A DNA stretch of 7,704 bases from Treponema sp. GTDB taxonomy: Bacteria; Spirochaetota; Spirochaetia; Treponematales; Treponemataceae. Location of the stretch: the NCBI GenBank assembly GCA_021442965.1, contig JABUUX010000196.1, positions 1 through 7,704 on the forward strand, given 5' to 3'. Made by a program: the position numbers and the translations under genes. The notes beneath the pieces were generated by a model. That model saw nothing but the letters and a program-made list of their open reading frames with translations, was not told the DNA's origin and did not search any database. Positions 1 through 6,132 of this stretch are shown here, piece by piece. The stretch's first letter is position 1. Every line of letters starts with the position of its first letter.

Positions 1-59
1 GTTGGTAGAGCAATGGACTGAAAATCCATGTGTCGTTGGTTCGATTCCAACCGGTGGCA
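1..59 (+). tRNA. tRNA-Phe (GAA), 5' end cut off by the window
   Basis: The window opens inside the D-loop; the acceptor 5' strand and most of the D-arm are missing. Visible parts are the D-stem 3' strand GAGC (8-11), an anticodon stem ATGGA/TCCAT (13-17 with 25-29) enclosing the loop CTGAAAA, a 5-nt variable loop (30-34), and a T-arm GTTGG/CCAAC (35-39 with 47-51) with a TTCGATT loop. The 3' acceptor strand is CGGTGGC (52-58) and the discriminator is A59. The anticodon at 20-22 is GAA, which reads phenylalanine codons. The CCA tail is not encoded (GAA follows A59), so it must be added by tRNA nucleotidyltransferase. The upstream acceptor half is predicted to read GCCACCG. Confidence 0.95.
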
Positions 60-60
60 G

Positions 61-90
61 AAGGAACTCTTTTGAGTTCCTTTTTTTTTG
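61..90 (+). terminator. Rho-independent terminator after tRNA-Phe
   Basis: A perfect 9-bp stem (AAGGAACTC at 61-69 with GAGTTCCTT at 74-82) closes a TTTT loop and runs into a T-tract (81-89). It begins two bases after the tRNA discriminator base, so it ends the tRNA transcript and insulates murG from it. A second run of nine T follows at 92-100. Confidence 0.92.
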
Positions 91-117
91 CTTTTTTTTT
101 ATTAATCTATCTTTACG

Positions 118-146
118 TTGTTGTTTTCACTTTATTTTAGTAAAAT
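118..146 (+). promoter_or_regulatory. Candidate promoter of the murG operon
   Basis: A weak -35 (TTGTTG, 118-123) is followed by a 17-nt spacer and a good -10 (TAAAAT, 141-146). The expected transcription start, about 7 nt after the -10, falls at or next to the murG ATG (153), which also lacks a Shine-Dalgarno sequence. The position just after a strong terminator supports a promoter here, but the -35 matches consensus at only three of six bases, so other placements in this AT-rich stretch are possible. Confidence 0.5.
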
Positions 147-152
147 ATTAAT

Positions 153-1310
153 ATGTCAGTTAGGATTGCTTTTACTGGTGGTGGGACAGCCGGTCATATA
201 TACCCGGGTCTTGCTGTATGTGATGAATTAAAAAATAAGGCTTTTGAGCTTAACTTTGATTTACAAATTACGTGGATTGGATGTTCACGTGGTATGGATA
301 AAAAAATTGTTACAAATGCAGTTCGTCCTGATGGAACTTTTTCGGCAGATTTTTTTAAGGGAATTCCTTCTGGAAAACTACGAAGATATTTTTCATTTAA
401 AAATGTAATTGATGTTTTTAAGATTTTTGCGGGTTTTGCAGCATCATTTTTTATTCTTGCTAAATTAAAACCATCTTTACTTTTTTCTAAAGGCGGATTT
501 GTTTCCGTTCCTCCATGTATTGCAGCTAAACTATTAAAAATTCCGGTTATTACGCATGAATGCGATTTTACTCCTGGTCTTGCTAACAGAATTAATGCAA
601 AATCTGCAAAACTTATGCTTCTTTCTTATGAGGACACAAAAAAATTTCTTTCAGAATCAAATAAGTCAAAATCTTTTGTAACAGGAAATCCTGTAAGACC
701 TGTATTTTATAATGCATCAAGTAAGCGTGGTCTTGAATTTATTGATATCCCGGAAAATCATGAAAAGCCTGTTCTTTTAGTTTTAGGTGGAAGTTCCGGT
801 GCACTTCAGATAAATAAACTTGTTACTGAAAACCTGGATTTTCTCTGCAAAAAATTTATTGTAGTTCATCAGACAGGTATGCTTAATACTGATGAATCAC
901 AAAGTTCTGTACTTAAGGAAAAATATCGTAATGACTATAAGCCTTTTTCTTTTATTTATAAAGAAATGCCTGATGTTGTTGCGGCGTGTGATGTAGTTCT
1001 TTCTCGTGCCGGAGCAAACTCTATTTGGGAATGTGCTGTTCTTTCAAAACCAATGATTCTAATTCCTTTGTGCGGAAACGGAACTCGAGGAGATCAGGTG
1101 GATAATGCAAAATTTTTTGAAGAAAAAGGATGTGCTAAAGTTCTTCTTGGAAATGACGCTGATTCAAAAAATCTTCAGAAGGCAGTTGATGAATTTACTG
1201 ATAAAAATTTAAGAAAGCGGTATTCTGACTCATTAAAAAAACTTACAGGAAATGAACGGCCATCTGAAAAAATAGCAGACTTAATAATGAAATATATTTC
1301 CAGTGAATAG
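153..1310 (+). CDS. murG: MurG: UDP-GlcNAc--lipid I GlcNAc transferase
   Basis: The enzyme transfers GlcNAc from UDP-GlcNAc to lipid I, making lipid II on the inner face of the cytoplasmic membrane, the last cytoplasmic step of peptidoglycan synthesis. The 385 residues show both halves of the GT-B fold. The N-terminal glycine loop is GGTAGH (10-15), followed by SKGGFVSVP (112-120), HECDFTPGLANR (135-146) and TGNPVR (178-183). The C-terminal UDP-GlcNAc site has GGSSGA (212-217), HQTG (239-242), SRAGANSIWE (284-293) and TRGDQVDNA (311-319). The HExDxTPG and RGDQ variants resemble a known Firmicutes-type MurG subgroup more than the E. coli form, so they are not defects. The start is chosen because the glycine loop follows at normal distance, although no Shine-Dalgarno is visible. 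It is the first gene of the probable five-gene operon; its stop overlaps the ribosome binding site of the next gene. Confidence 0.96.
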   Translation: MSVRIAFTGGGTAGHIYPGLAVCDELKNKAFELNFDLQITWIGCSRGMDKKIVTNAVRPDGTFSADFFKGIPSGKLRRYFSFKNVIDVFKIFAGFAASFFILAKLKPSLLFSKGGFVSVPPCIAAKLLKIPVITHECDFTPGLANRINAKSAKLMLLSYEDTKKFLSESNKSKSFVTGNPVRPVFYNASSKRGLEFIDIPENHEKPVLLVLGGSSGALQINKLVTENLDFLCKKFIVVHQTGMLNTDESQSSVLKEKYRNDYKPFSFIYKEMPDVVAACDVVLSRAGANSIWECAVLSKPMILIPLCGNGTRGDQVDNAKFFEEKGCAKVLLGNDADSKNLQKAVDEFTDKNLRKRYSDSLKKLTGNERPSEKIADLIMKYISSE

Positions 1311-1315
1311 GAGAG
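1309..1315 (+). promoter_or_regulatory. Ribosome binding site of the cvpA-family gene
   Basis: AGGAGAG lies 7 nt before the ATG at 1323 and shares its first two bases with the murG stop codon TAG. This fixes the start of the downstream gene and suggests that the two genes are translated from one message. Confidence 0.8.
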
Positions 1316-1322
1316 AACGTTT

Positions 1323-1895
1323 ATGTTTAATGTGATTGATATATTTTTTGCTCTTCTAATTTTAACTATCGGAATTTTTGCGGCTATAAAAGGTTTTATA
1401 AAAGAAATTTTTAGTAAAGCATCTTTTGTAATAGCAATTCTTGCTTCTTTTGTTTTTTACAATGTTCTTGGAAGCCTTCTTGAAGTAACCATAAAAAATA
1501 AAATTGCTTCTCAAATTATTGCTTTTTTTTCAATATTTATAGTGGTTTTTCTTGTTATCAAACTTGTTCAATATCTTCTTGAAAAAATTTTTTCTGGTGA
1601 AATTGTTTCGGGTCTTGATCATTCTCTTGGTTTTTTTCTGGGGCTTGCAGAAGGTTTTGCTGTAGTTTTTTTAATACTTCTTCTTCTTACAAAACAGCCT
1701 TGGTTTGATGTTCAGAAACTTTTAGAAAACAGTTATCTTTATAAACTTTTTAAAGTTCTGCTTCCTGAGGTTCCATCAAATATACAAATTCCTGACACAA
1801 TTATTCCTGAATCTTCAGGGGACGATAATTCTATTAATACAGCTTTCAATTCTATAAAAGAATTTTCCTGTTTTTTAGTAAATTATCTTGTTTAA
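1323..1895 (+). CDS. cvpA: CvpA-family integral membrane protein
   Basis: This 190-residue protein has about four hydrophobic membrane segments (roughly residues 3-23, 32-50, 60-83 and 102-123). A mostly soluble C-terminal tail from about 125 contains an acidic/serine-rich stretch (ESSGDDNS). Two family-like features are visible: the N-terminal pattern N-x-x-D followed by glycines and KGFIKE (about 4-28), and a second glycine-rich helix start, LDHSLGFFLGLAEG. CvpA proteins were first noted for colicin V export; their biochemical role is still unclear, with reported links to envelope stability. Position after murG, 12 nt away with a good ribosome binding site, fits an envelope function. Family assignment is by pattern recognition; any narrower role would be a guess. 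Confidence 0.82.
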   Translation: MFNVIDIFFALLILTIGIFAAIKGFIKEIFSKASFVIAILASFVFYNVLGSLLEVTIKNKIASQIIAFFSIFIVVFLVIKLVQYLLEKIFSGEIVSGLDHSLGFFLGLAEGFAVVFLILLLLTKQPWFDVQKLLENSYLYKLFKVLLPEVPSNIQIPDTIIPESSGDDNSINTAFNSIKEFSCFLVNYLV

Positions 1896-1917
1896 TTAGG
1901 AAGAGATTCTGTCTTTT

Positions 1918-1947
1918 ACGCGTCCATGGAGCGCCACTAACGCGGAG
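1918..1947 (+). other. GC-rich intergenic element of unknown nature
   Basis: Twenty of these thirty bases are G or C, far above the surrounding sequence. The stretch contains the 8-bp palindrome TCCATGGA (1923-1930), two copies of CGCG (1919-1922 and 1941-1944) that could pair with each other, and GGCGC-like steps, and it is followed by a run of T (1948-1952). No long hairpin forms: the best stems I find are 3-4 bp, so it is a poor terminator. It could be a short dispersed repeat, a protein-binding site or an RNA element in the message before delta'. Confidence 0.4.
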
Positions 1948-1953
1948 TTTTTA

Positions 1954-1960
1954 TAGGAGG
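1954..1960 (+). promoter_or_regulatory. Ribosome binding site of the delta' gene
   Basis: TAGGAGG ends 4 nt before the ATG at 1965. It is a near-perfect Shine-Dalgarno with slightly short spacing and sets the start of the delta' gene. Confidence 0.75.
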
Positions 1961-1964
1961 TTAT

Positions 1965-3200
1965 ATGTTTGAGAATCTGATTAATCAGACTGCATCAAAA
2001 ATACTTATTTCAGATATTAAAAGCGGAAAGCTTCCCGGCTCTTTGTTGTTTTCCGGTAATAATGCTTCGGGAAAACTTACTGCTGCCTTGGAAACAGCAC
2101 GTGTTCTTTCCTGCCATGATAATAATCCTGATAAATCTTTTGCATGTATGTGTTCATCTTGTGTAAGACAAAAATCTCTTCTTTCTACAAATCTTGTTTT
2201 ATGCGGTTCACGTGATTGTTTCCTTGAAATTAATGCCGCTTGTGAGACTTTTTTAAACTCTGTAAAAAATAATGATTCTCATATTGAAGCTACAAGATTT
2301 TTATTTCTAAGATCTATTAGAAAACTGACACTCCGTTTTTCTGATATTTTAATTTCCGGTCATAAAGATGAAAATAAAATTGGAAGTTCAGTCGGTTCCA
2401 TTAACGAGCTCCTTGAAGAACTTGATTATCCAAGGGAACTGCCTTCTTATGATGAACTTGAGAAAAAATGTTTAAAAATTAAAGAGGCAGCATTTAAACT
2501 TGAAAGTGAGTTTTTACCGGATTCAATTCCTATAAGCTATATAAGAAATATTGAATATTGGGCAAGGATGAAAAGTGATGATGGAATGAAAACTGTCATT
2601 TTGGAAAATGCAGACCGTATGCTTGATAATGCCCGAAATGCTCTTTTAAAAATTCTTGAAGAACCGCCTAGCGGAGTTCTCTTTATTCTGCTTACAAACA
2701 GGCGAAATGCTGTTATTCCAACAATTCTGTCAAGAGTTCGTATTTATAATTTTGGGGACAGACCATCAGAGTCAGAACATAAGGTTGTAGATCTTGTTTT
2801 TCATGATTCAGATTTTAATGGTTCTCTTAATGATTACCTTTTAAGATTTCTTCCTGTTACACCTTTGGAAGTTAAAAATTATTCAGAATATTTTTTACAA
2901 TCTGTTTCACAAGGCGCTGTTCCTGATGTTGCAAAAATAATAAAAGATTGTCAGAAATTTGAACCAAGAATTCTTTTTAAGATTTTTCTTCAGGGAATAG
3001 CAGATGCTGCTTCTCAAAAACTTAAATACTCTCAAGCTGGTACTGAAGTCCTTGGACAACTGTCTGATTTACTTCTTGATACATGGAACAATGTAACTGT
3101 TTATACACAAGGAATTCAGGCATCTCTGGAAAAATTATTCAGAGATATTCTAAAACTGAATATGACTAATGGAAATATTTTGAAATGCACAGATTTGTAA
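1965..3200 (+). CDS. holB: DNA polymerase III, clamp-loader subunit delta' (large insertion)
   Basis: Delta' is part of the clamp-loader complex that places the sliding clamp on DNA for the replicative polymerase. In the 411 residues, a P-loop-like segment GNNASGK (31-37) is followed by L where ATP-binding relatives have T or S, so nucleotide hydrolysis is doubtful. Four cysteines (C50, C61, C63, C66) match the zinc module of the delta'/DnaX family. ILENADRML (212-220) with DNARNALLKILEEPP (221-235) is the classic family core, and IPTILSRVR (251-259) holds the SRC-type arginine (R257) that contacts a neighbouring subunit. The N-terminus lacks the opening motif of DnaX (gamma/tau), which favours delta'. 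About 100 extra residues (roughly 85-185) sit between the zinc module and the ISYIRNIEYW segment (190-199), where most relatives have only a short linker. The gene ends inside the start of the kinase gene (16-nt overlap). Confidence 0.85.
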   Translation: MFENLINQTASKILISDIKSGKLPGSLLFSGNNASGKLTAALETARVLSCHDNNPDKSFACMCSSCVRQKSLLSTNLVLCGSRDCFLEINAACETFLNSVKNNDSHIEATRFLFLRSIRKLTLRFSDILISGHKDENKIGSSVGSINELLEELDYPRELPSYDELEKKCLKIKEAAFKLESEFLPDSIPISYIRNIEYWARMKSDDGMKTVILENADRMLDNARNALLKILEEPPSGVLFILLTNRRNAVIPTILSRVRIYNFGDRPSESEHKVVDLVFHDSDFNGSLNDYLLRFLPVTPLEVKNYSEYFLQSVSQGAVPDVAKIIKDCQKFEPRILFKIFLQGIADAASQKLKYSQAGTEVLGQLSDLLLDTWNNVTVYTQGIQASLEKLFRDILKLNMTNGNILKCTDL

Positions 3201-4408
3201 GTAAAGTAACAGAAAAAACAGATAAACTTTCCAACGAGCAGCTTAGAAGTGTTATAAATAATCTTTTGCTGGAAAATGAAATTCTTTCTGAAGAAAATTA
3301 TAAGTTGGAATCTATTTTTGAATCTCTTTCATCAGGACTTTTAATCGTTAATGAGGAATATTCAATACTCCATTGTAATTCCATTGCACAAAGGTTTCTG
3401 GGGTTTTCTCTTTCAGAAGATATTTCTTATGAAAATAAGCCTGTTTGGGAACTGACAGGAGAAGATGAGATTTCTGAGTTTTTAAAAAATTGTGCAGAAA
3501 AAAAAATAACGAATGCTTCCGAAGATTTTAGTGTCCTGACTGAAGGAGAGAGTGTTAGATTTCTTTCTGTTGCTATCAGCCCTTTGTTTCAGGATAACAA
3601 TTTAAAAGGTTTGATTATTACTGTAAAAGATATCACCGGTAAAAAAAATCAGGATGTTCTTCTTCACAGAATGGAAAACATGGCTTCATTAACAAATCTT
3701 GCAGCAGGAATGGCACATGAAATAAAAAATCCTCTTGGTGCAATTTCTATTCATATTCAGCTTGTTCAAAAAGCCTTGGAAAAAGCGCGTCAAAGTGAAG
3801 ATAAACTTCCTCCTAAAAAATTTTTAGAAGATCATATTGATGTAGTTAATGAAGAGATTCAGCATTTGAATTCGCTTGTTATGGATTTTCTTTTTGCGGT
3901 TAGACCGATTAATGCTGTTTTGGAATTAAAAGATCCTGTAGTTGTAATTCAGAATGTTCGTGATTTTTTTGAGCCTGAGTTTAATAAGTCTGGAGTTAAA
4001 TTTGAAACTGAGTGTTTTGAAAAACAAAAGATAATGGCAGATGAAAAACTTTTTAAACAGGTTTTAATTAATATGGCACAGAATTCATTAAATGCAATTC
4101 AGTCCCGTCAGGAAAAAGAGGGCAAAAACTTTACTGGAGTAATGTGCATAAAAACTAAAGTAAAAGATGGAAAATATTTTATTCTAATTTCAGATAATGG
4201 AATAGGAATGAGCGATAATACTGTTTCTAAAATATTTGAGCCTTATTATACAACTAAAGCTAACGGAACCGGACTTGGAATGACAATGGTATATAAAATA
4301 GTTAAAGAATTTTCAGGAGATATTTCCGTTAAGTCTGTAGAAGGGGAAGGTACCAAGTTTGTCCTTTCTTTTCCTCTTCCTCAGGATGAAACAAAACTTT
4401 TGAGGTAG
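3185..4408 (+). CDS. Cytosolic PAS-domain sensor histidine kinase (NtrB/AtoS type)
   Basis: This is the sensor half of a two-component pair. Its 407 residues contain no membrane segment or signal peptide, so it should sense a cytoplasmic cue. In order: a charged, probably coiled-coil N-terminus (about 10-45), one PAS domain (about 43-150, ending GLIITVKDITGKK), a HisKA dimerisation helix with phospho-acceptor H178 in GMAHEIKNPLG (175-185), and an HATPase_c domain with the N-box asparagine N300, DNGIG (337-341), FEPYYTTK (351-358) and GTGLGM (361-366). All kinase motifs are intact. Its ATG lies within the last codons of delta', so translation is probably coupled; the Shine-Dalgarno is weak. 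The regulator begins 3 nt after the stop. The arrangement resembles the treponemal AtoS/Hpk2 and Borrelia Hk2 kinases. H63 is the only histidine in the PAS region. The ligand cannot be read from sequence. Confidence 0.93.
   Translation: MHRFVSKVTEKTDKLSNEQLRSVINNLLLENEILSEENYKLESIFESLSSGLLIVNEEYSILHCNSIAQRFLGFSLSEDISYENKPVWELTGEDEISEFLKNCAEKKITNASEDFSVLTEGESVRFLSVAISPLFQDNNLKGLIITVKDITGKKNQDVLLHRMENMASLTNLAAGMAHEIKNPLGAISIHIQLVQKALEKARQSEDKLPPKKFLEDHIDVVNEEIQHLNSLVMDFLFAVRPINAVLELKDPVVVIQNVRDFFEPEFNKSGVKFETECFEKQKIMADEKLFKQVLINMAQNSLNAIQSRQEKEGKNFTGVMCIKTKVKDGKYFILISDNGIGMSDNTVSKIFEPYYTTKANGTGLGMTMVYKIVKEFSGDISVKSVEGEGTKFVLSFPLPQDETKLLR
4402..4406 (+). promoter_or_regulatory. Ribosome binding site of the response regulator gene
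   Basis: GAGGT lies inside the final codons of the kinase gene, 5 nt before the ATG at 4412. The site ends two bases before the end of the kinase stop codon, which points to coupled translation of the pair. Confidence 0.65.
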
Positions 4409-4411
4409 TTT

Positions 4412-5752
4412 ATGAAATGTACAATTCTTACAATTGATGATGAAGAAAATATCAGATCCGGACTATGTGATAATTTTGAACTTGAAGGATATGAAGTAAA
4501 ACAGGCTTCAAATGGAAAAGAAGGTCTTGCTCTTGTAAAAAAAGGTGATGTTGATTTAGTAATTACTGATTTACGAATGGATGGAATGAGCGGAGAAGAA
4601 GTAGTGCGCCATATAACTACCGAAAACCCCGGTATTCCTGTTATTGTGCTTACTGGTCACGGCAGTATTGATGATGCAACAAAAGCTATAAAAATGGGGG
4701 CATATGATTTTTTAACAAAACCTTTAGATTTGGATCATTTAAATAAAATTGTAAAAAATGCTTTGGAAGGGCGAGAATTAAAATTACAGAAGAATCAACT
4801 TCAAAATGAACTGGATAATAAAAAAGTTCTCTCTGAAATTGTTGGGAAAAGTCCCGCATTAAAGAATGTTCTTGATAAAGTTAATCGTGTAGCGCAGAGT
4901 AAAACTACTGTACTTATTACAGGAGAAAGTGGGGTTGGAAAGGAAGGTGTTGCTGAGGCTATACATAAAATGTCGCCTCGTAAAGATAAACCATTAATCA
5001 AAGTTCATTGTGCAGCATTGAGTGAAAGTATTCTTGAAAGTGAATTGTTTGGTCACGAAGTAGGAGCTTTTACAGGTGCTGACAAAATGCAGAAGGGAAG
5101 ATTTGAGCTGGCTCATGGCGGAACTATTTTTCTTGATGAAATCGGGGAAATTAATCCACAAGTTCAAGTAAAGCTCTTACGCGTTATTCAGAACAGACAA
5201 TTTGAAAGAGTCGGTGGTGAAAAAACTATTGAAGTTGATGTAAGAATTATTGCTGCAACTAATAAAAATCTGGAAGAAGAAGTAAAAGCCGGTAGATTCC
5301 GTGAAGATCTTTTTTATCGTTTGAATGTTGTTTCTGTTGAAGTTCCTCCTTTACGAGAAAGAAAGGAAGATATTCCGCTTTTGATTTCTGCATTTCTTGA
5401 TAAGTTTAATTTAGAAAATGAAAAAAATGTAAAAGGTTTTGATTCAAAGGCAAAAAATGCACTTATAAATTTTTCATGGCCGGGAAATATTCGTCAGCTT
5501 CAGAATGTAGTTGAAGGTTGTGTTGCTATGAGTCTTAATGACACAATAAAACTTGCAGACCTTCCCGATTATCTTAAAACACAATCTTCTGAGAAGTCTA
5601 TTAATATTCCTGTTGGTACATCAATGGATGATGCAGAGCTTATTATCATTAATGAAACGCTTGCTGCTTGTGGAGGAAATAAGTCTAAATGTGCAGAAAT
5701 TCTTGGTATTGGGCGTAAAACACTTCACAGAAAACTGGGACTGGAAGAATAA
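4412..5752 (+). CDS. atoC: Sigma-54-dependent response regulator (NtrC/AtoC type)
   Basis: This is the output half of the pair: a phosphorylation-controlled activator of RpoN (sigma-54) promoters. The 446 residues show a receiver domain (1-120) with acidic pocket D9/D10, phospho-acceptor D53, T81 and K103. An AAA+ domain (about 142-370) follows, with Walker A GESGVGKE (171-178), the sigma-54 contact loop GAFTGA (218-223), Walker B IFLDEIGE (239-246) and sensor II WPGNIRQLQ (356-364). A Fis-type helix-turn-helix lies at the end (about 405-446, GGNKSKCAEILGIGRKTLHR). Every catalytic motif is present, so it should be a working activator. Its kinase is encoded 3 nt upstream. Close relatives by architecture are AtoC/Rrp2 of treponemes and Borrelia; the exact ortholog and regulon are not determinable here. 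I see no clear intrinsic terminator in the 37 nt before the convergent gene. Confidence 0.95.
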   Translation: MKCTILTIDDEENIRSGLCDNFELEGYEVKQASNGKEGLALVKKGDVDLVITDLRMDGMSGEEVVRHITTENPGIPVIVLTGHGSIDDATKAIKMGAYDFLTKPLDLDHLNKIVKNALEGRELKLQKNQLQNELDNKKVLSEIVGKSPALKNVLDKVNRVAQSKTTVLITGESGVGKEGVAEAIHKMSPRKDKPLIKVHCAALSESILESELFGHEVGAFTGADKMQKGRFELAHGGTIFLDEIGEINPQVQVKLLRVIQNRQFERVGGEKTIEVDVRIIAATNKNLEEEVKAGRFREDLFYRLNVVSVEVPPLRERKEDIPLLISAFLDKFNLENEKNVKGFDSKAKNALINFSWPGNIRQLQNVVEGCVAMSLNDTIKLADLPDYLKTQSSEKSINIPVGTSMDDAELIIINETLAACGGNKSKCAEILGIGRKTLHRKLGLEE

Positions 5753-5789
5753 ATCGTAATAAACCTTTTTTATCATTTGTAACGTTTTG

Positions 5790-6002
5790 TTAATCCTGTT
5801 CTGCTATTTTGATTGGAATGTCTTCAATAAATTGCCCCGGATGCAGAATTTGAGCCGTTGGTGTAGTTTTTTCTCTAAATAAATCTGGAGAAACTCTGAT
5901 GGCAGGATTTTGATTTTCTATATTTGTGTTTATTTCGTTTTTGTTTTCTTCTTCAATTTTTTTGCTCAAAAGTGCACCTATTTTTTCGTATATGTCACCC
6001 AT
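5790..6002 (-). CDS. Unrecognised 70-residue protein
   Basis: I do not recognise this protein. The reading frame is open from 6062, but its first 20 codons there run through an inverted repeat and have no ribosome binding site. The ATG at 6002 is preceded by GAGGGA with 4-nt spacing, so the protein is taken to begin MGDIYEKIGALL. It is soluble, with no signal peptide or membrane segment. An amphipathic helix is likely at 1-18 (ending SKKIEEE), then a short Asn/Glu-rich linker (about 18-30), then a tail with RVSPDLF, TAQILHPGQF and IEDIPIKI that looks like an extended binding segment. It is convergent with the two-component operon (37 nt between the stops) and lies downstream of glgC on the same strand. 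A good ribosome binding site and an unbiased amino-acid mix favour a real gene, but coding status is not proven. Confidence 0.65.
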   Translation of the reverse strand: MGDIYEKIGALLSKKIEEENKNEINTNIENQNPAIRVSPDLFREKTTPTAQILHPGQFIEDIPIKIAEQD

Positions 6003-6006
6003 AAAT

Positions 6007-6012
6007 TCCCTC
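6007..6012 (-). promoter_or_regulatory. Ribosome binding site deciding the start of the 70-residue gene
   Basis: On the minus strand GAGGGA lies 4 nt before the ATG at 6002. No comparable site precedes the earlier in-frame ATG at 6062, so this site moves the start 60 nt downstream and leaves the inverted repeat outside the gene. Confidence 0.7.
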
Positions 6013-6015
6013 AAT

Positions 6016-6054
6016 ACATAAAAATGCCCGAAATTTTTAGATTCCGGGCATTTT
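6016..6054 (-). terminator. Probable intrinsic terminator of glgC
   Basis: A 10-bp perfect stem (AAAATGCCCG at 6021-6030 with CGGGCATTTT at 6045-6054) continues with two more pairs past a one-base bulge and encloses a loop of about nine bases. On the minus strand the stem ends in TTTTT then A, a short U-tract, so it fits a terminator for glgC, 79 nt after its stop codon. On the plus strand the stem itself ends in TTTT, so weak termination of operon read-through is also possible. It lies just before the 70-residue gene, in whose leader it could also act as an attenuator. Confidence 0.65.
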
Positions 6055-6074
6055 ATAAACATAAAAGATATTCA

Positions 6075-6115
6075 TCATAAATTCAGTGCTTTTTTGAAAA
6101 TATTCTGAATTATGA
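6075..6115 (-). repeat. Second inverted repeat in the glgC 3' region
   Basis: TCATAAATTCAG (6075-6086) pairs with CTGAATTATGA (6105-6115) over 11 bp with one bulged A, around an 18-nt AT-rich loop. It is AT-rich and lacks a following U-tract, so it is a weak terminator at best. It may protect the glgC message 3' end, standing in series with the stronger hairpin at 6021-6054. Confidence 0.45.
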
Positions 6116-6132
6116 ACTCTGCATTATTAATT

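Noticed and set aside
539..1110. Non-canonical MurG motifs (HECDFTPG and TRGDQ) as signs of a divergent glycosyltransferase
   Set aside because: Similar HExDxTPG and RGDQ forms occur in a known Firmicutes-type MurG subgroup, and all other catalytic motifs and the length are ordinary.
1918..1952. Intrinsic terminator between cvpA and delta'
   Set aside because: The T-run is present but the best stems are only 3-4 bp, too weak to terminate; kept instead as an unexplained GC-rich element.
4801..5001. Open frame of 66 codons on the minus strand
   Set aside because: It lies fully inside the regulator gene, opposite its Walker A region, with no ribosome binding site and no recognisable protein features; a shadow of the real gene.
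5553..5759. Open frame of 68 codons on the plus strand
   Set aside because: A frame-shifted reading of the regulator's Fis-type helix-turn-helix end, which is clearly coding in its own frame.
6003..6062. Longer start for the 70-residue gene at 6062
   Set aside because: The extra 20 codons run through a terminator-like inverted repeat and have no ribosome binding site, while the ATG at 6002 has GAGGGA in place.
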